A stretch of 64,000 nucleotides of DNA, taken from Cerina litoralis. GTDB taxonomy: Bacteria > Bacteroidota > Bacteroidia > Flavobacteriales > Flavobacteriaceae. The position numbers were made by a program, and so were the translations under genes. The notes under the pieces were generated by a model, which did no database searches, was not told the DNA's origin, and saw nothing but the letters and a program-made list of their open reading frames with translations. The DNA lies in NCBI GenBank assembly GCA_022008415.1, contig JAIRBC010000001.1, positions 310,001-374,000 on the forward strand. The letters run 5' to 3'. Below are positions 16,171 through 25,513 of this stretch, piece by piece (position 1 is the stretch's first letter; every line of letters starts with the position of its first letter).

Positions 16171-17214
16171 TCATTTCGTCAGGTCTTTTGATGTCGCCAA
16201 CGCAATCACCCGACCACGATCGCCCACGGCATTGTAAAAGTGGTAAACAACCCCTTTCCATTTTATTACCCAGGGTTTATGGGCATATCTTTTATCATAT
16301 GGTTCTGAAGGTGCCAACAAGTCTTCTCCCTCCCATTCTGTCCAATCTATTAAATTGTAAGAGCAGGCAAACCGTTCAAAAGCACCGGGTTTCCAGAAAG
16401 CCCCAAAATAAAACATTACGTAAACATCACCGATTTTTGCAATCTGTGCATCGCCACAAATACCTTTTCCTCTCGTAATCACCGGATTTCCCCCATATCG
16501 CTTCCAGGCAACCATATCATCAGATACCGCCATTGCAATACTTTCATAGTCCGCGGTAAATCCCTTGGCGTTGTAATACATAACGAAGGGATGCCCGGTA
16601 TGCTTGCTACTATCCCTAATGACCAAACTTTTGTAGATGGTTTTGTTCTCAAACCAACGCGCATCCTTATCTTCGGGAGACAAAAGAGGAGGATTGTTTG
16701 TATTCCATTCCTTGGCTTCCGTTAGTGTGGTGGAAGTTGCCAATCCAATTTTTAAGGTGCCAGATTCGTATCCGACCGTGTTTCCGCCCAGATAGGTCAT
16801 CCAGTAGTTGTCCCGATATTTTTCTACCGAATAATCACCGCCCCAATCGGTGTTAATAAGGGATACGTACCCAGCTTTTTGGTTGGCATCCCATGTATTT
16901 TCAGTAAACGACAATATTTTACCTATCGATTCCCAATGGAGCAAATCATCACTTTCCGACAACCAAGTTTCATACCCTTGACCATCAAAAACAAGGTAGG
17001 ACATATACCAGACATCGTTTTCGCGAAAGATAGTTGGGCTGTCGACCATTTTTGTGATATCAGGGTGCTGAACAACAACACCATATTTAAACGGGGTTTT
17101 AATCTCATTGAAAATCCTCTTCATTTCTTTTTGTGGAACCACGTTATTTATCGGGGCGTCTTTCTGTTTACAACCGATTAAAGTTATTGTGACCAACAAT
17201 AAAAAATTCTTCAT
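16171..17214 (-). CDS. Lipoprotein glycosidase of the five-bladed beta-propeller type (GH43/GH117-like)
   Basis: 347 residues with a lipoprotein signal (LVTITLIGC, lipobox Cys about 15). The body has repeated propeller blades: KMVDSPTIFRENDVWYMSYL with an Asp in the usual first-blade position, then WLSESDDLLHWESIGKIL, IAMAVSDDMVAWKRYGGNPV and ACSYNLIDWTEWEGEDLLAP. This layout matches GH43, GH117 and related clans that act on arabinans, xylans or algal galactans; I cannot separate them by eye. A tandem palindrome lies 25 bases before the start codon, suggesting local repression by substrate. It is anchored in the envelope, probably facing the periplasm or surface. Confidence 0.78.
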   Translation of the reverse strand: MKNFLLLVTITLIGCKQKDAPINNVVPQKEMKRIFNEIKTPFKYGVVVQHPDITKMVDSPTIFRENDVWYMSYLVFDGQGYETWLSESDDLLHWESIGKILSFTENTWDANQKAGYVSLINTDWGGDYSVEKYRDNYWMTYLGGNTVGYESGTLKIGLATSTTLTEAKEWNTNNPPLLSPEDKDARWFENKTIYKSLVIRDSSKHTGHPFVMYYNAKGFTADYESIAMAVSDDMVAWKRYGGNPVITRGKGICGDAQIAKIGDVYVMFYFGAFWKPGAFERFACSYNLIDWTEWEGEDLLAPSEPYDKRYAHKPWVIKWKGVVYHFYNAVGDRGRVIALATSKDLTK

Positions 17215-17238
17215 ACTAATTAATTGTATTTCTTTGCC

Positions 17239-17270
17239 TTTGGTAAATTTACCAAAACGGTTTGGCCAAA
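17239..17270 (-). promoter_or_regulatory. Tandem palindromic operator upstream of the propeller glycosidase
   Basis: TTTGGTAAATTTACCAAA (17239-17256) is a perfect 18-base palindrome. Four bases later TTTGGCCAAA (17261-17270) is a second perfect palindrome with the same TTTGG..CCAAA ends. They end 25 bases before the glycosidase start codon, in the promoter position. The look is that of a dimeric repressor site (GntR- or LacI-like); no such regulator gene is in the window. Confidence 0.6.
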
Positions 17271-17286
17271 TTGCGTTTCAAGGCAG

Positions 17287-18708
17287 TTAGGGGATGGTAG
17301 TGATTTTATTTATCATTCCCTTGAAGATAAACCCATGAAAAGGAAATACGGCATACCAATACAATCTGCCTGCTAAGCCTAAGGGCCTGAAAGTTGCCGT
17401 TTGAACAAGTATTTCGTTGAACACCTTAAATTCTAACCATGCTTCTCCGGGCAGTTTCATTTCTGCAAATAAGAGTAAACGCCCTTCTTCCTTGTTTGCA
17501 TATAATACGCGCCAAAAATCGATCGAATCCCCAACATGAATAGTGGACGGATTGGTGCGGCCTCGTCTAAGGCCAACCCCTCCAAATAATTTGTCTATAA
17601 AACCTCTGGCTTTCCATAACCAGTTGCCATAGTACCAACCCGTGTTCCCGCCAATACTCCAGACTTTATTTATACAGACTTCACGATTTTCAATAGGCTT
17701 CGTTCGGATATCTTTAAAACATCCAAAAGAAGGAACTTGGATAAAATCTGAAATATTAAAATTTAAACCGCTGCTAGAATACGCATCTTTCCAGCTCGAA
17801 AGAATTTCGTTGCTTTCAATTTTGCTAAACGCCCTTTTCAAAGCGTCCTTATAGCTCAAGGGTTTTACGCCAAGAACAGTGTTTAACCGATTATCGCGAC
17901 AAACCACTTCTATATTCATACTGTATACTAGAGAAGTGGCGAGCTTGTAGGAGGTAGAGGTAACAAAATACAACCAGTAGGAGGAAAGTTTGGGAGTCAT
18001 TACGGGAACAACAACAATTTTACGTTTTAAATTCCGCACCATTCCAAAATCCAGGAGCATTTTCTTGTAAGACAATATATCTGGACCACCGATATCAAAA
18101 TTTTGGTCAAACGTCTTTGGATTGAACAATGATTTGGAAAGAAACGCAATAACGTCTGAGATTCCAATAGGTTGACATTTGGTATACAGCCATTTTGGTG
18201 CGACCATAACGGGAAGTTTTTCAACTAAATCCCTGATAATTTCAAAAGAAGCACTCCCCGAGCCAATAATAATACCGGCCCTTAACGTTGTAAAATTGTA
18301 GTTGCCCTTGCTGAGTTCTACTTCAACATTTTTTCTGGAAGCCAAGTGCTTGGATAATTCAGATTCATTGACAATGCCACTTAAATAAATAACATGATTT
18401 ACTGCGGTTCTTTTAAGTGCATTTCTAAAGTTAAAAGCAGAAGTTTCTTCCATGGCTTGATAGTCACCGGATGATGACATGGAGTGCACCAAATAATAGG
18501 CTCCATCAATATCTTCCGGAATACTTTCTAAAGATTTTTCATCTAACAGGTCTAATTTAAGTACTGTTATACTTTCCCTTAAAGACTCAGGAGGATCGAA
18601 CCTTCTAATGTCCCTGACACAACAAACTACCTCATGGCCCAATTCAATTAAAACGGGGAGCAGTCGCTTACCAATATATCCTGTGGAACCTGTTAGTAGT
18701 ATTTTCAT
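17287..18708 (-). CDS. SDR family oxidoreductase with DUF2867 domain
   Basis: About 473 residues from the ATG at 18708. The N-terminal Rossmann domain has KILLTGSTGYIGKRLLPVL (the TGxxGxxG nucleotide-binding loop), followed by DLLDEKSLESIPEDIDGAYY and HVIYLSGIVNES, as in atypical SDRs of the NmrA/YbjT type. The C-terminal 150 residues (SIGGNTGWYYGNWLWKARGF, DSIDFWRVLYANKEEGRLLL, AEMKLPGEAWLEFKVF) match DUF2867. The substrate of these two-domain proteins is unknown. There is no signal peptide. Degenerate element copy 2 lies 109 bases upstream. Confidence 0.88.
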   Translation of the reverse strand: MKILLTGSTGYIGKRLLPVLIELGHEVVCCVRDIRRFDPPESLRESITVLKLDLLDEKSLESIPEDIDGAYYLVHSMSSSGDYQAMEETSAFNFRNALKRTAVNHVIYLSGIVNESELSKHLASRKNVEVELSKGNYNFTTLRAGIIIGSGSASFEIIRDLVEKLPVMVAPKWLYTKCQPIGISDVIAFLSKSLFNPKTFDQNFDIGGPDILSYKKMLLDFGMVRNLKRKIVVVPVMTPKLSSYWLYFVTSTSYKLATSLVYSMNIEVVCRDNRLNTVLGVKPLSYKDALKRAFSKIESNEILSSWKDAYSSSGLNFNISDFIQVPSFGCFKDIRTKPIENREVCINKVWSIGGNTGWYYGNWLWKARGFIDKLFGGVGLRRGRTNPSTIHVGDSIDFWRVLYANKEEGRLLLFAEMKLPGEAWLEFKVFNEILVQTATFRPLGLAGRLYWYAVFPFHGFIFKGMINKITTIP

Positions 18709-18816
18709 TTTAATTAAAGTTAACCCCAATGGTGTTTAGAAACACTTTGTACCTCTTTACCCAATCATAAATGATGTAGAAAAATAAATCAATATCCCAA
18801 ATTGCCGTTGGATTCG

Positions 18817-18843
18817 TTTAAAAGTACGGTAAACTTTGTAATA
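18817..18843 (-). repeat. Degenerate intergenic element, copy 2
   Basis: TTTAAAAGTACGGTAAACTT then TGTAATA, with CCAATACCTGTTTTTGTTAA downstream. It lies 109 bases before the SDR start codon. Confidence 0.5.
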
Positions 18844-18906
18844 CCAATACCTGTTTTTGTTAAGGAGGTATATCAAGAGGGCAGTATTAAGGGCTTAGAT
18901 AGTCCA

Positions 18907-20658
18907 TTATTTATAAGGTAGATAATTTTCCCATTCCCAAGGAATATACTTCTCTGTAATAGTGTAATCCAATAATTCTTTATATATGCTTTCTGCATTG
19001 TCAGAGTTGCTCATAATTATAATTCCTTTGCGGGATTCCGGAAAGAGGATGGAATAGTGCTGAAATCCATCGCCATGACCTTCCTTAAAAACTCCTATTC
19101 CATACGGAGTTTCTAAATATCCCCAGCCAAGTCCATAGCTTAAGTTAATATCGTTGTACTTGTGGGTAGTTAATTTTGAACCGTCGCCAAACTGTGTTAA
19201 AGAATGGATCCTGATCTGTGGGCTAAAAATTTCATCATAGGAAGCTGCGCTAATGATTTTCTTATTGAGTACAGCAGTTAAAAACTTAATGTAATCGGCC
19301 ACTGTGGTTTCTAAAGTACTTGGCGCTCTAGGCTCATTGTCTTTGTCCTTAATGTAAGGATCTCCATTTTTTGCATGGCCATACGCAAAATCGTTTTCAA
19401 ATTTCGGTTTCCATTCAAAAGAGGAGTTTTCCATTTGTAATGGCTTAAAAATAATTTCTTGTGCAAGTTGCTCCAGTCTTTTACCGGTTATTTTTTCCAA
19501 GACAACTTGCAGGTAAACAAAACCTTCACCACTGTAGCTGTATTTTGTGCCTGGAATACCATGAACCCTCAATTTTTTGTCAGGTTCCATAAATCTCCAG
19601 TTTGCGAACCCAGTGGTATGCGCCAAACACATTCTTGCTGTTATTTTATGGTATAGACTGTCCGTTTTTAGATCGGAATAATCATCATGCCAACGCGTCA
19701 ATGGTTTATACTCATATATTTTCTTTGGGAGATAGGATTCTAGAGGTGTATCCAAATCAATTATATGGTCTTCCACTAGTTTCATAACCAATACGCTAAA
19801 AACGGCCTTACTTAAGGAAGCTCCGTAAATATTTGTAGTATCGGTCAAGGGTAACTTTTTGGGAAAATCTTTATATCCAACTATATGTTGATATACTGGT
19901 TGCTTATTATTGAAAATTACAACCGCCATACCTTGCACATTGGCATCGTTTGCTAATTGGTCAATTTTCTGTGTTATTGAATTTTTAGAAATTTTACTAC
20001 CGTCCAGACGTTCAATATCTTGATCGGCCTTCTCAGTACAATTGCTAAAAGCAAGTATTGTTAAAAGTAAAGTAAGCATATGTAATGAACGTGATAGTTC
20101 AAATTTTAAAAAAGGTATTGATAATGGGTAATAGCACTTTTCTTTCTTAAGCACATAAACGATATTGAAGATTACAATACCAATACAAACAGGCACAGTA
20201 GCTATAAAAAACAGAAAACCCCATTTATCAATGGTAAGCAAACTCACAAATGATAAAGCGGCAAGCAGCAATGCCGTAATTTGAAAGTTGATGACCTTAA
20301 TACCGTGTTTGTCGTAAATTGGATTATCCTCTCTTTTGTGGATCCAGATAAACAGCGGGATTAGTACATTGCACAATGGTATAAAAATTCCCAAGAGGGG
20401 GGTTGCGTGCAACAAAAGCAGCCATTTTTTCTTTATGGTTTCTTCTTTAGGATTGTCTAAAGGGAGCAATTCGTTTACTTCAATATCTAATGCGACCGCC
20501 AGTAATTTTATGGTGTTTAGATGAGGGTTGACCTCTGCTTTTTCAATACGTTGAATGGTGCGTACGGTAACATTTGTTTTATTGGATAACTCTTCTTGGG
20601 AAAACCCTTTAATTTTTCGTTGATACTTTAAACTTTCGGCTAGTGATCGCTTGTTCAT
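18907..20658 (-). CDS. Fusion: XRE-type HTH, multi-helix membrane domain, serine beta-lactamase-like hydrolase
   Basis: 583 residues in one uninterrupted frame. Residues 1-66 are an XRE helix-turn-helix (LKYQRKIKGFSQEELSNKTN, TVRTIQRIEKAEVNPHLNTI). Residues about 78-170 hold three or four hydrophobic segments like DUF4870, with the polar KREDNPIYDKHGIKVINFQ between. A further hydrophobic segment follows at 192-206 (MLTLLLTILAFSNC). Residues 230-583 are a class C beta-lactamase/esterase domain: SLSK (281-284, nucleophile Ser and Lys), YSYSGEG and HGDG. HTH-DUF4870 proteins and secreted beta-lactamase-like proteins usually occur as separate genes, and an internal ATG at 20079 would start the second part. 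Either a true fused membrane regulator or two genes joined by loss of a stop. Confidence 0.85.
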   Translation of the reverse strand: MNKRSLAESLKYQRKIKGFSQEELSNKTNVTVRTIQRIEKAEVNPHLNTIKLLAVALDIEVNELLPLDNPKEETIKKKWLLLLHATPLLGIFIPLCNVLIPLFIWIHKREDNPIYDKHGIKVINFQITALLLAALSFVSLLTIDKWGFLFFIATVPVCIGIVIFNIVYVLKKEKCYYPLSIPFLKFELSRSLHMLTLLLTILAFSNCTEKADQDIERLDGSKISKNSITQKIDQLANDANVQGMAVVIFNNKQPVYQHIVGYKDFPKKLPLTDTTNIYGASLSKAVFSVLVMKLVEDHIIDLDTPLESYLPKKIYEYKPLTRWHDDYSDLKTDSLYHKITARMCLAHTTGFANWRFMEPDKKLRVHGIPGTKYSYSGEGFVYLQVVLEKITGKRLEQLAQEIIFKPLQMENSSFEWKPKFENDFAYGHAKNGDPYIKDKDNEPRAPSTLETTVADYIKFLTAVLNKKIISAASYDEIFSPQIRIHSLTQFGDGSKLTTHKYNDINLSYGLGWGYLETPYGIGVFKEGHGDGFQHYSILFPESRKGIIIMSNSDNAESIYKELLDYTITEKYIPWEWENYLPYK

Positions 20659-20972
20659 GAATTTAGATTTTTATTACGAAACAAATGTATTCAATACCGA
20701 TTGCCTTTCCCCCGACATATAGATGTCATGTTGCTGTCATTACCTCAAGAATCAAGGGGTTTAAGTCGATTTGTTTAAAAATTATGTGGTTTTTGGGAAT
20801 TGTGTACAACTTTCCAATAGATCCACATCCTATACCTCTAATTAAATAGGACGGTTGAATAAAACGAATTCAATACCCCCTACGGTGTTCTACAACACAT
20901 TAAAATTTGCAATCCTAAAATCTGTTTTTTGACGGGGAACCTCCTCTTAGACATGGCATCAAACCATGGTAT
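20659..20972. other. Gene-less stretch upstream of the HTH-hydrolase fusion
   Basis: 314 bases with no credible gene. It holds degenerate element copy 3 near its far end and, close to the fusion gene, an AT-rich tract that should carry its promoter. No clear -7 box could be chosen. Confidence 0.45.
20897..20913 (-). repeat. Degenerate intergenic element, copy 3
   Basis: CATTAAAATTTGCAATCC, continuing CTAAAATCTGTTTTTTGACG to 20934. The downstream half is nearly identical to copy 1: CTAAAATCTGTTTTTTGACGG in both. It is upstream of the HTH-hydrolase fusion gene by about 240 bases. Confidence 0.5.
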
Positions 20973-21362
20973 TCAACCTTCATATTTGTGAAATTCAGAA
21001 ATCGTTAAATAGTAGCCATCTGGGTCCCGTAGTGAAAATTCCATTTTTGTTGAATTGGGATTTAGGTGAATATCCTCTTCCACTGGGGTTCCTATTTTTT
21101 CGACATTTAGCCGTATAGTATTCATATTTTCGGTCCTAAAATAAAGGATGAGCCCATTTCCAGGTGTAGTATTTGGATTTGTCATCGTTGGGTGCTGGTG
21201 TTCTCCCCATTTATGAAGACATATTAAGATGTCGTCATTATCGGATACCAACACGGCAAAGTCATTTCCTCCGTGTGTTCTTCTGCAACCAAATACCGAT
21301 TGATACCATTTAGAACTGGCCTCAACGTCCTTTACCGCTATAATGGGGTCAATTTTTGTCAT
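20973..21362 (-). CDS. VOC (glyoxalase/bleomycin-resistance) family protein
   Basis: 129 residues from the ATG at 21362, which begins MTKIDPIIAVKDVEASSKWY, the usual first beta-alpha unit of a VOC protein, and is directly preceded by GAGGAG. The C-terminal half has the typical METAL-side motif MEFSLRDPDGYYLTISE. VOC proteins are small metal-dependent enzymes or drug-binding proteins; no specific reaction can be read. The start is 11 bases after the stop of the next VOC gene, so the pair is cotranscribed. Confidence 0.85.
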   Translation of the reverse strand: MTKIDPIIAVKDVEASSKWYQSVFGCRRTHGGNDFAVLVSDNDDILICLHKWGEHQHPTMTNPNTTPGNGLILYFRTENMNTIRLNVEKIGTPVEEDIHLNPNSTKMEFSLRDPDGYYLTISEFHKYEG

Positions 21363-21373
21363 CTCCTCAACTA

Positions 21374-21790
21374 TTATTGGTGATAACCCTTTTTTACAAG
21401 TCGTTTCGAAATCCACCAATAGTTTCCACTGGGATCGATTATTCCGGACTGTCGGTCTTCGTAATCCATGTCCGAGGGTTCAAATTCGACTTTGGCTCCA
21501 AATTCCACGGCCCTTTTGTGGATTTCGTCCACGTTATCTACGTATAGATAAAATGCGGTCCGCATATTTAAAAATTGCCCTTTGGCCGTACTTATCATAA
21601 AACAGGAAGTGCCGATCTTTAAAATGGAGTTTGCGATGTTTCCGGTTTGGGGATCTGTGGAACGATTAATTTCTTCCGCGTAGAACGCATTTTTTAGAAA
21701 ATCGATGAGTTCTTTTGGGTTCTCTACGAATAAATATCCGTTTATGGTCCCAAATCCTTCCGGCCTAAAGGTTTCAAATATTTTGTTCAT
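21374..21790 (-). CDS. VOC family protein (PhnB-like)
   Basis: 138 residues: GTINGYLFVENPKELIDFLK opens a PhnB-like VOC fold, followed by AFYLYVDNVDEIHKRAVEFG and SGIIDPSGNYWWISKRL, the standard closing motif. It is the first gene of a two-gene VOC pair. Cytoplasmic, substrate unknown. Confidence 0.87.
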   Translation of the reverse strand: MNKIFETFRPEGFGTINGYLFVENPKELIDFLKNAFYAEEINRSTDPQTGNIANSILKIGTSCFMISTAKGQFLNMRTAFYLYVDNVDEIHKRAVEFGAKVEFEPSDMDYEDRQSGIIDPSGNYWWISKRLVKKGYHQ

Positions 21791-22207
21791 TGTCTTTATT
21801 TTTTTCAGCTTGCAATCACTAAAACATTCTACCTCGCTTTCGCCTCATGGGGCTGTGCTTGTGGAGGAGGCACAATTGTGACGCTTGCGACAGCAGGGGC
21901 CATTGTTGTATGTAGCTTATATTTTAGAATATATAAGGTATCGGCATTTTAGTCCTGTCTGCGTAACCTTCATTTTCCTTTCCGTATTTATCCTTGAGCT
22001 ATTTGTCCTGCTTGGGTGTGTTTTAAAAGGCGAAAGAACAGAAAATAGGAATAAATACGGTATATCAGTTTCTGGTGACAATGGGTGATATTGGCAAAAC
22101 CTGTTACCACAAAATATCGCCAAAGTAATTTAAGTGCCTCGAAAACTTAAAAAATCCATCTGTGTATATCTTCCTTTTGTATTCCGGATTCTTTTTCCAC
22201 TTGTTTT
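21791..22207. other. Gene-less stretch
   Basis: 417 bases between the VOC pair and the esterase. Short frames exist on both strands but none has a start signal or family resemblance. I see no strong hairpin or repeat. Confidence 0.45.
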
Positions 22208-23113
22208 TCAGTTGACCATACCACTTTCATTCATCCAGGAAAAAAGGGGTTGCATCCATACATCGGCAGGTATGTCTAGAACAAAGCCGTGGTTGCCCCT
22301 GGGATAAAGGTGCATTTCTACAGGGACTTTATTCCGAATCAAAGCTTGGTAAAAGTGGATACTATTTTCAACCGTAACCACCGTATCATCGCCGGCGTGT
22401 GTAATCCATGTGGGCGGGGTATTGGGGGTGACGTGCAATTCATTCGAAAATTGCATCCTATGTTCTTTAGAAGCGGGATCTCCAAGTAAATGTTTCCGGG
22501 ATCCTTCGTGGGTCAATCCGTCTTGCATACTGATTACGGGGTACACTAAAATCATAAAACTTGGCCGCAAGTTTATATTTTCATCATTTGGGATATAGGA
22601 TATGTTGTAATGTGTCCCGGCCGTGGAGGCTAAATGTCCCCCGGCAGAAAATCCCATAATTCCAATTTTTGATGGGTCTAGCTGCCATTCCTTTGCGCGT
22701 TGGCGTACTATTTTAATTGCCTGCTGCGCATCTTGCAATGGTCCAATTGTTTTATCGACCATAATCAAATTGCTCGGCAAACGGTATTTTAAGATAAAGG
22801 CCGCAATACCTTTCCGAGAAAATGTCTCGGCAATAAGGGTGCCCTCTTTTAGATAGCTTTCCCCAGCATAGCCGCCACCAGGACAAATAATTACCGCCGC
22901 CCCTGTGGCTATTTCTTCTTTCGGGAGATAAATGGTCAATGTTGGTTTAGAAATATTTGTAATCCAAGAAATATGCCCCTCTTGCACGGTGGGTATTTCT
23001 TTCATAGGATAGGGTTTGCTATTGGGGATATTAGAGGTATAAAGATCAATAATTTGCTGTGCTTCCAAGGACACGGAAAAGATAAGTATAAGGAATAAAA
23101 TTAATTGCTTCAT
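22208..23113 (-). CDS. Secreted alpha/beta hydrolase, carbohydrate esterase-like (BD-FAE/Aes type)
   Basis: 301 residues with a signal peptide (MKQLILFLILIFSVSLEAQ). The alpha/beta hydrolase core shows AAVIICPGGGYAGES (oxyanion loop GGGY), GIMGFSAGGHLAST (nucleophile Ser in GFSAGG), THAGDDTVV (catalytic Asp region) and YPRGNHGFVLD (catalytic His). These motifs are those of acetyl-xylan and feruloyl esterases and related deacylases in polysaccharide utilisation. Acts outside the cytoplasm. Confidence 0.88.
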   Translation of the reverse strand: MKQLILFLILIFSVSLEAQQIIDLYTSNIPNSKPYPMKEIPTVQEGHISWITNISKPTLTIYLPKEEIATGAAVIICPGGGYAGESYLKEGTLIAETFSRKGIAAFILKYRLPSNLIMVDKTIGPLQDAQQAIKIVRQRAKEWQLDPSKIGIMGFSAGGHLASTAGTHYNISYIPNDENINLRPSFMILVYPVISMQDGLTHEGSRKHLLGDPASKEHRMQFSNELHVTPNTPPTWITHAGDDTVVTVENSIHFYQALIRNKVPVEMHLYPRGNHGFVLDIPADVWMQPLFSWMNESGMVN

Positions 23114-23214
23114 GGATTTTGGTTTATTGCTCTCTCCTTGGTTTGATCTTATACCCGAGTCCCAGCAGTCGGGATTATGATTTCACATACTTGCACGGCG
23201 CCAATCATTGTCGG

Positions 23215-23868
23215 TTATGGTTTTCTCAATTTATAAACTTTGGATGGAAACGTGTTCTGACTAATTTCAATTTCCTTTTCTATTTCAAATCCGATCCTTT
23301 TTAGGTTGTTTTTTATTTCAACCGGTCGGCATTCGGTCAGTAACTTAGGAAAGTTCCCTGCAAGCCAAACCCAAAACTTATTTACTTTTTTTCTGCCAAA
23401 TGAAAATGTTGAGATAATGGCTAACCCGTTTGGCTTAAGTACTTTGTAGAACGCCAGTAATATTTCGTCAAACGTTTCTTCTGGCATCAAATCGATCATA
23501 AAATTATTGACCAGTTTATCGTAGGATTCGCTTTCTATATAAAGTTCAAAAATATCCCCTTGCCGTAATTCATAGCTTTTTGCATCTTCCTTTTTCAATA
23601 ATTTGCGGGCTTTAGCAAGCATATCGTTCGATAGATCAATACCCAGGTTTTCGCCTTCGGGATTTCTTTTCACAATTTCTTTAAAAACCACACCCGTACC
23701 GCACGCAATTTCAATTATTCGTTCGCCGTTGTGAATATCGGCATACTCTATAACCTTATTTGCTGCTTTAGATTCGGTCAGCCTGCTCCACATATTGTAA
23801 AACCAAGCGACTTGTTTGAAATCTTTTTTGGTTTGTTCCGTGTTCAGATCTCTTTTTAACAACCCCAT
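23215..23868 (-). CDS. Class I SAM-dependent methyltransferase
   Basis: 217 residues. SAM motif I is RIIEIACGTGVVFKEIV, motif II NLGIDLSNDMLAKARKLL, and a later motif KVLKPNGLAIISTFSFGRKK. Together these resemble the UbiE/methyltransferase-11/25 group. The substrate is not readable. It stands alone, about 100 bases upstream of the esterase start. Confidence 0.85.
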   Translation of the reverse strand: MGLLKRDLNTEQTKKDFKQVAWFYNMWSRLTESKAANKVIEYADIHNGERIIEIACGTGVVFKEIVKRNPEGENLGIDLSNDMLAKARKLLKKEDAKSYELRQGDIFELYIESESYDKLVNNFMIDLMPEETFDEILLAFYKVLKPNGLAIISTFSFGRKKVNKFWVWLAGNFPKLLTECRPVEIKNNLKRIGFEIEKEIEISQNTFPSKVYKLRKP

Positions 23869-24148
23869 TGAAATATTAATTTGCTCCTTTAGATTGGCAC
23901 AATTACTTTTTGTTCTATCTTTCTTGGAATGATATAAGGAGTAATGAAGATGAAGTTTCGCAGAAGCTATGTAATCTCAAAAACCAAATTGCCATTTGGC
24001 CCAGATTTTCATTGAACCCGCCTACTATCACTCACCATGTAATTAATTTCTGATGCCCAGAAGTTACGGTTTTTATGGCCATTATTATATTTTTGGTAGA
24101 TTTTAGCTTCTATGTTTAAAGTATTGTTGTTATTGTAAACGGCCGATT

Positions 24149-25513
24149 TTAGTTTATTTCCGGAGTGTCCAACTGCGCTAGGGAAGCGTCTATTTCCTCG
24201 CTACTCAATTCGTGTTGCATAATTTTACCGTCAAAATAATCCTCATAGGCTTTCATATCAAAATTGCCGTGGCCACATAGGTTAAATAGGATCGTTCTGG
24301 AAACCCCTTCCTCCTTGCATTTTTTGGCTTCGGCGATTGCCGTGGCAATTCCGTGGGCGGCTTCCGGGGCGGGGATAATGCCTTCCGTCCTTGCAAAGAG
24401 TACGCCGGCCTTGAACACCTCTACGTTGTCATGGGCCAAGGCCTCTATCAGTTTGTCCCGCAACAGCTGGCTTACGATGACCCCCGCACCGTGATATCGC
24501 AGTCCGCCCGCATGGATCGGTGCGGGGACAAAATTATGGCCCAGGGTGTACATAGGCAAAAGAGGCGTCATCCCCACCGTGTCCCCAAAATCGTACCTAA
24601 ATACGCCCCGGGTAAGCTTAGGACAAGACGTGGGTTCACTGGCGATACAGCGAATTTTTCTTCCTTCCGCAAGGTTCAAACGTAAAAATGGGAACGCCAA
24701 CCCGGCGAAGTTGGAGCCTCCGCCAAAGGGAGCGATTACGATATCGGGCATGTCCCCTGCTTTCTGCATTTGGGCAACGGCCTCTTGTCCTATAATCGTC
24801 TGGTGCAATTTTACGTGGTTAAGGACGCTGCCCAACGCATATTTGGTATCGGCGTTGGTGGCCGCCCTTTCTACGGCTTCGGAGATGGCGATGCCCAGGG
24901 ATCCCGTAGTGTCGGGATATTTTTCTAATATCTTTCTTCCCGCTCCCGTTGCGTTCGAAGGCGACGGGAAGACCTTGGCGCCCCAGGTGTTCATCATTAC
25001 CTTTCTATACGGCTTATGGTCGTAGGATAGCCTAACCATATACACTTCGCATTCCATGTCAAAATGGTTGCAGGCAAAAGCCAAAGCACTTCCCCATTGT
25101 CCGGCCCCTGTTTCGGTGGTGATTCTTTTGATGCCTTCTTTTTTGTTGTAGTAAGCCTGGGGAACCGCGGTATTCGGTTTGTGGGAACCAGAGGGACTGG
25201 TACCTTCGTACTTGTAGTAAATTTTGGCCGGGGTGTCCAATGCTTTTTCCAGGCCATAGGCCCTGTACAATGGGGTGGGCCTCCAAATCGAATAGATATT
25301 TCTTACCTCATCGGGGATGTCGATCCATTTTTCCTGGGAGACTTCCTGTTTTATCAATTCCTCCGGAAATAGGGGCGCTAAAGCATCCGGACCTATAGGT
25401 TCCTTGGTGCCCGGGTGCAAAGGGGGAAGCGGTTTGTTGGGCATGTCCGCTACGATATTGTACCATTTTTCAGGGATTTCCTTCTCTTCTAAGGTAATTT
25501 TTCGATTTTTCAT
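24149..25513 (-). CDS. trpB: TrpB2-type tryptophan synthase beta chain-like PLP enzyme
   Basis: 454 residues, the length of type 2 TrpB (type 1 is about 400). The PLP lysine is K112 in SGSHKPNTA; the phosphate-binding loop is PFGGGSNFAG (262-271). TTETGAGQWGSALAFACNHF and MVRLSYDHKPYRKVMMNTWG are type 2 signatures. TrpB converts indole and serine to tryptophan. There is no trpA or other trp gene nearby, and type 2 enzymes often stand alone and may recycle free indole or act on other acceptors. Family firm; physiological role inferred. Confidence 0.92.
   Translation of the reverse strand: MKNRKITLEEKEIPEKWYNIVADMPNKPLPPLHPGTKEPIGPDALAPLFPEELIKQEVSQEKWIDIPDEVRNIYSIWRPTPLYRAYGLEKALDTPAKIYYKYEGTSPSGSHKPNTAVPQAYYNKKEGIKRITTETGAGQWGSALAFACNHFDMECEVYMVRLSYDHKPYRKVMMNTWGAKVFPSPSNATGAGRKILEKYPDTTGSLGIAISEAVERAATNADTKYALGSVLNHVKLHQTIIGQEAVAQMQKAGDMPDIVIAPFGGGSNFAGLAFPFLRLNLAEGRKIRCIASEPTSCPKLTRGVFRYDFGDTVGMTPLLPMYTLGHNFVPAPIHAGGLRYHGAGVIVSQLLRDKLIEALAHDNVEVFKAGVLFARTEGIIPAPEAAHGIATAIAEAKKCKEEGVSRTILFNLCGHGNFDMKAYEDYFDGKIMQHELSSEEIDASLAQLDTPEIN

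Noticed and set aside
19900-20080. Lipoprotein start within the HTH-hydrolase protein (FSNC)
   Set aside because: Asn before the Cys is a poor lipobox, and no ribosome-binding sequence precedes the internal ATG at 20079.
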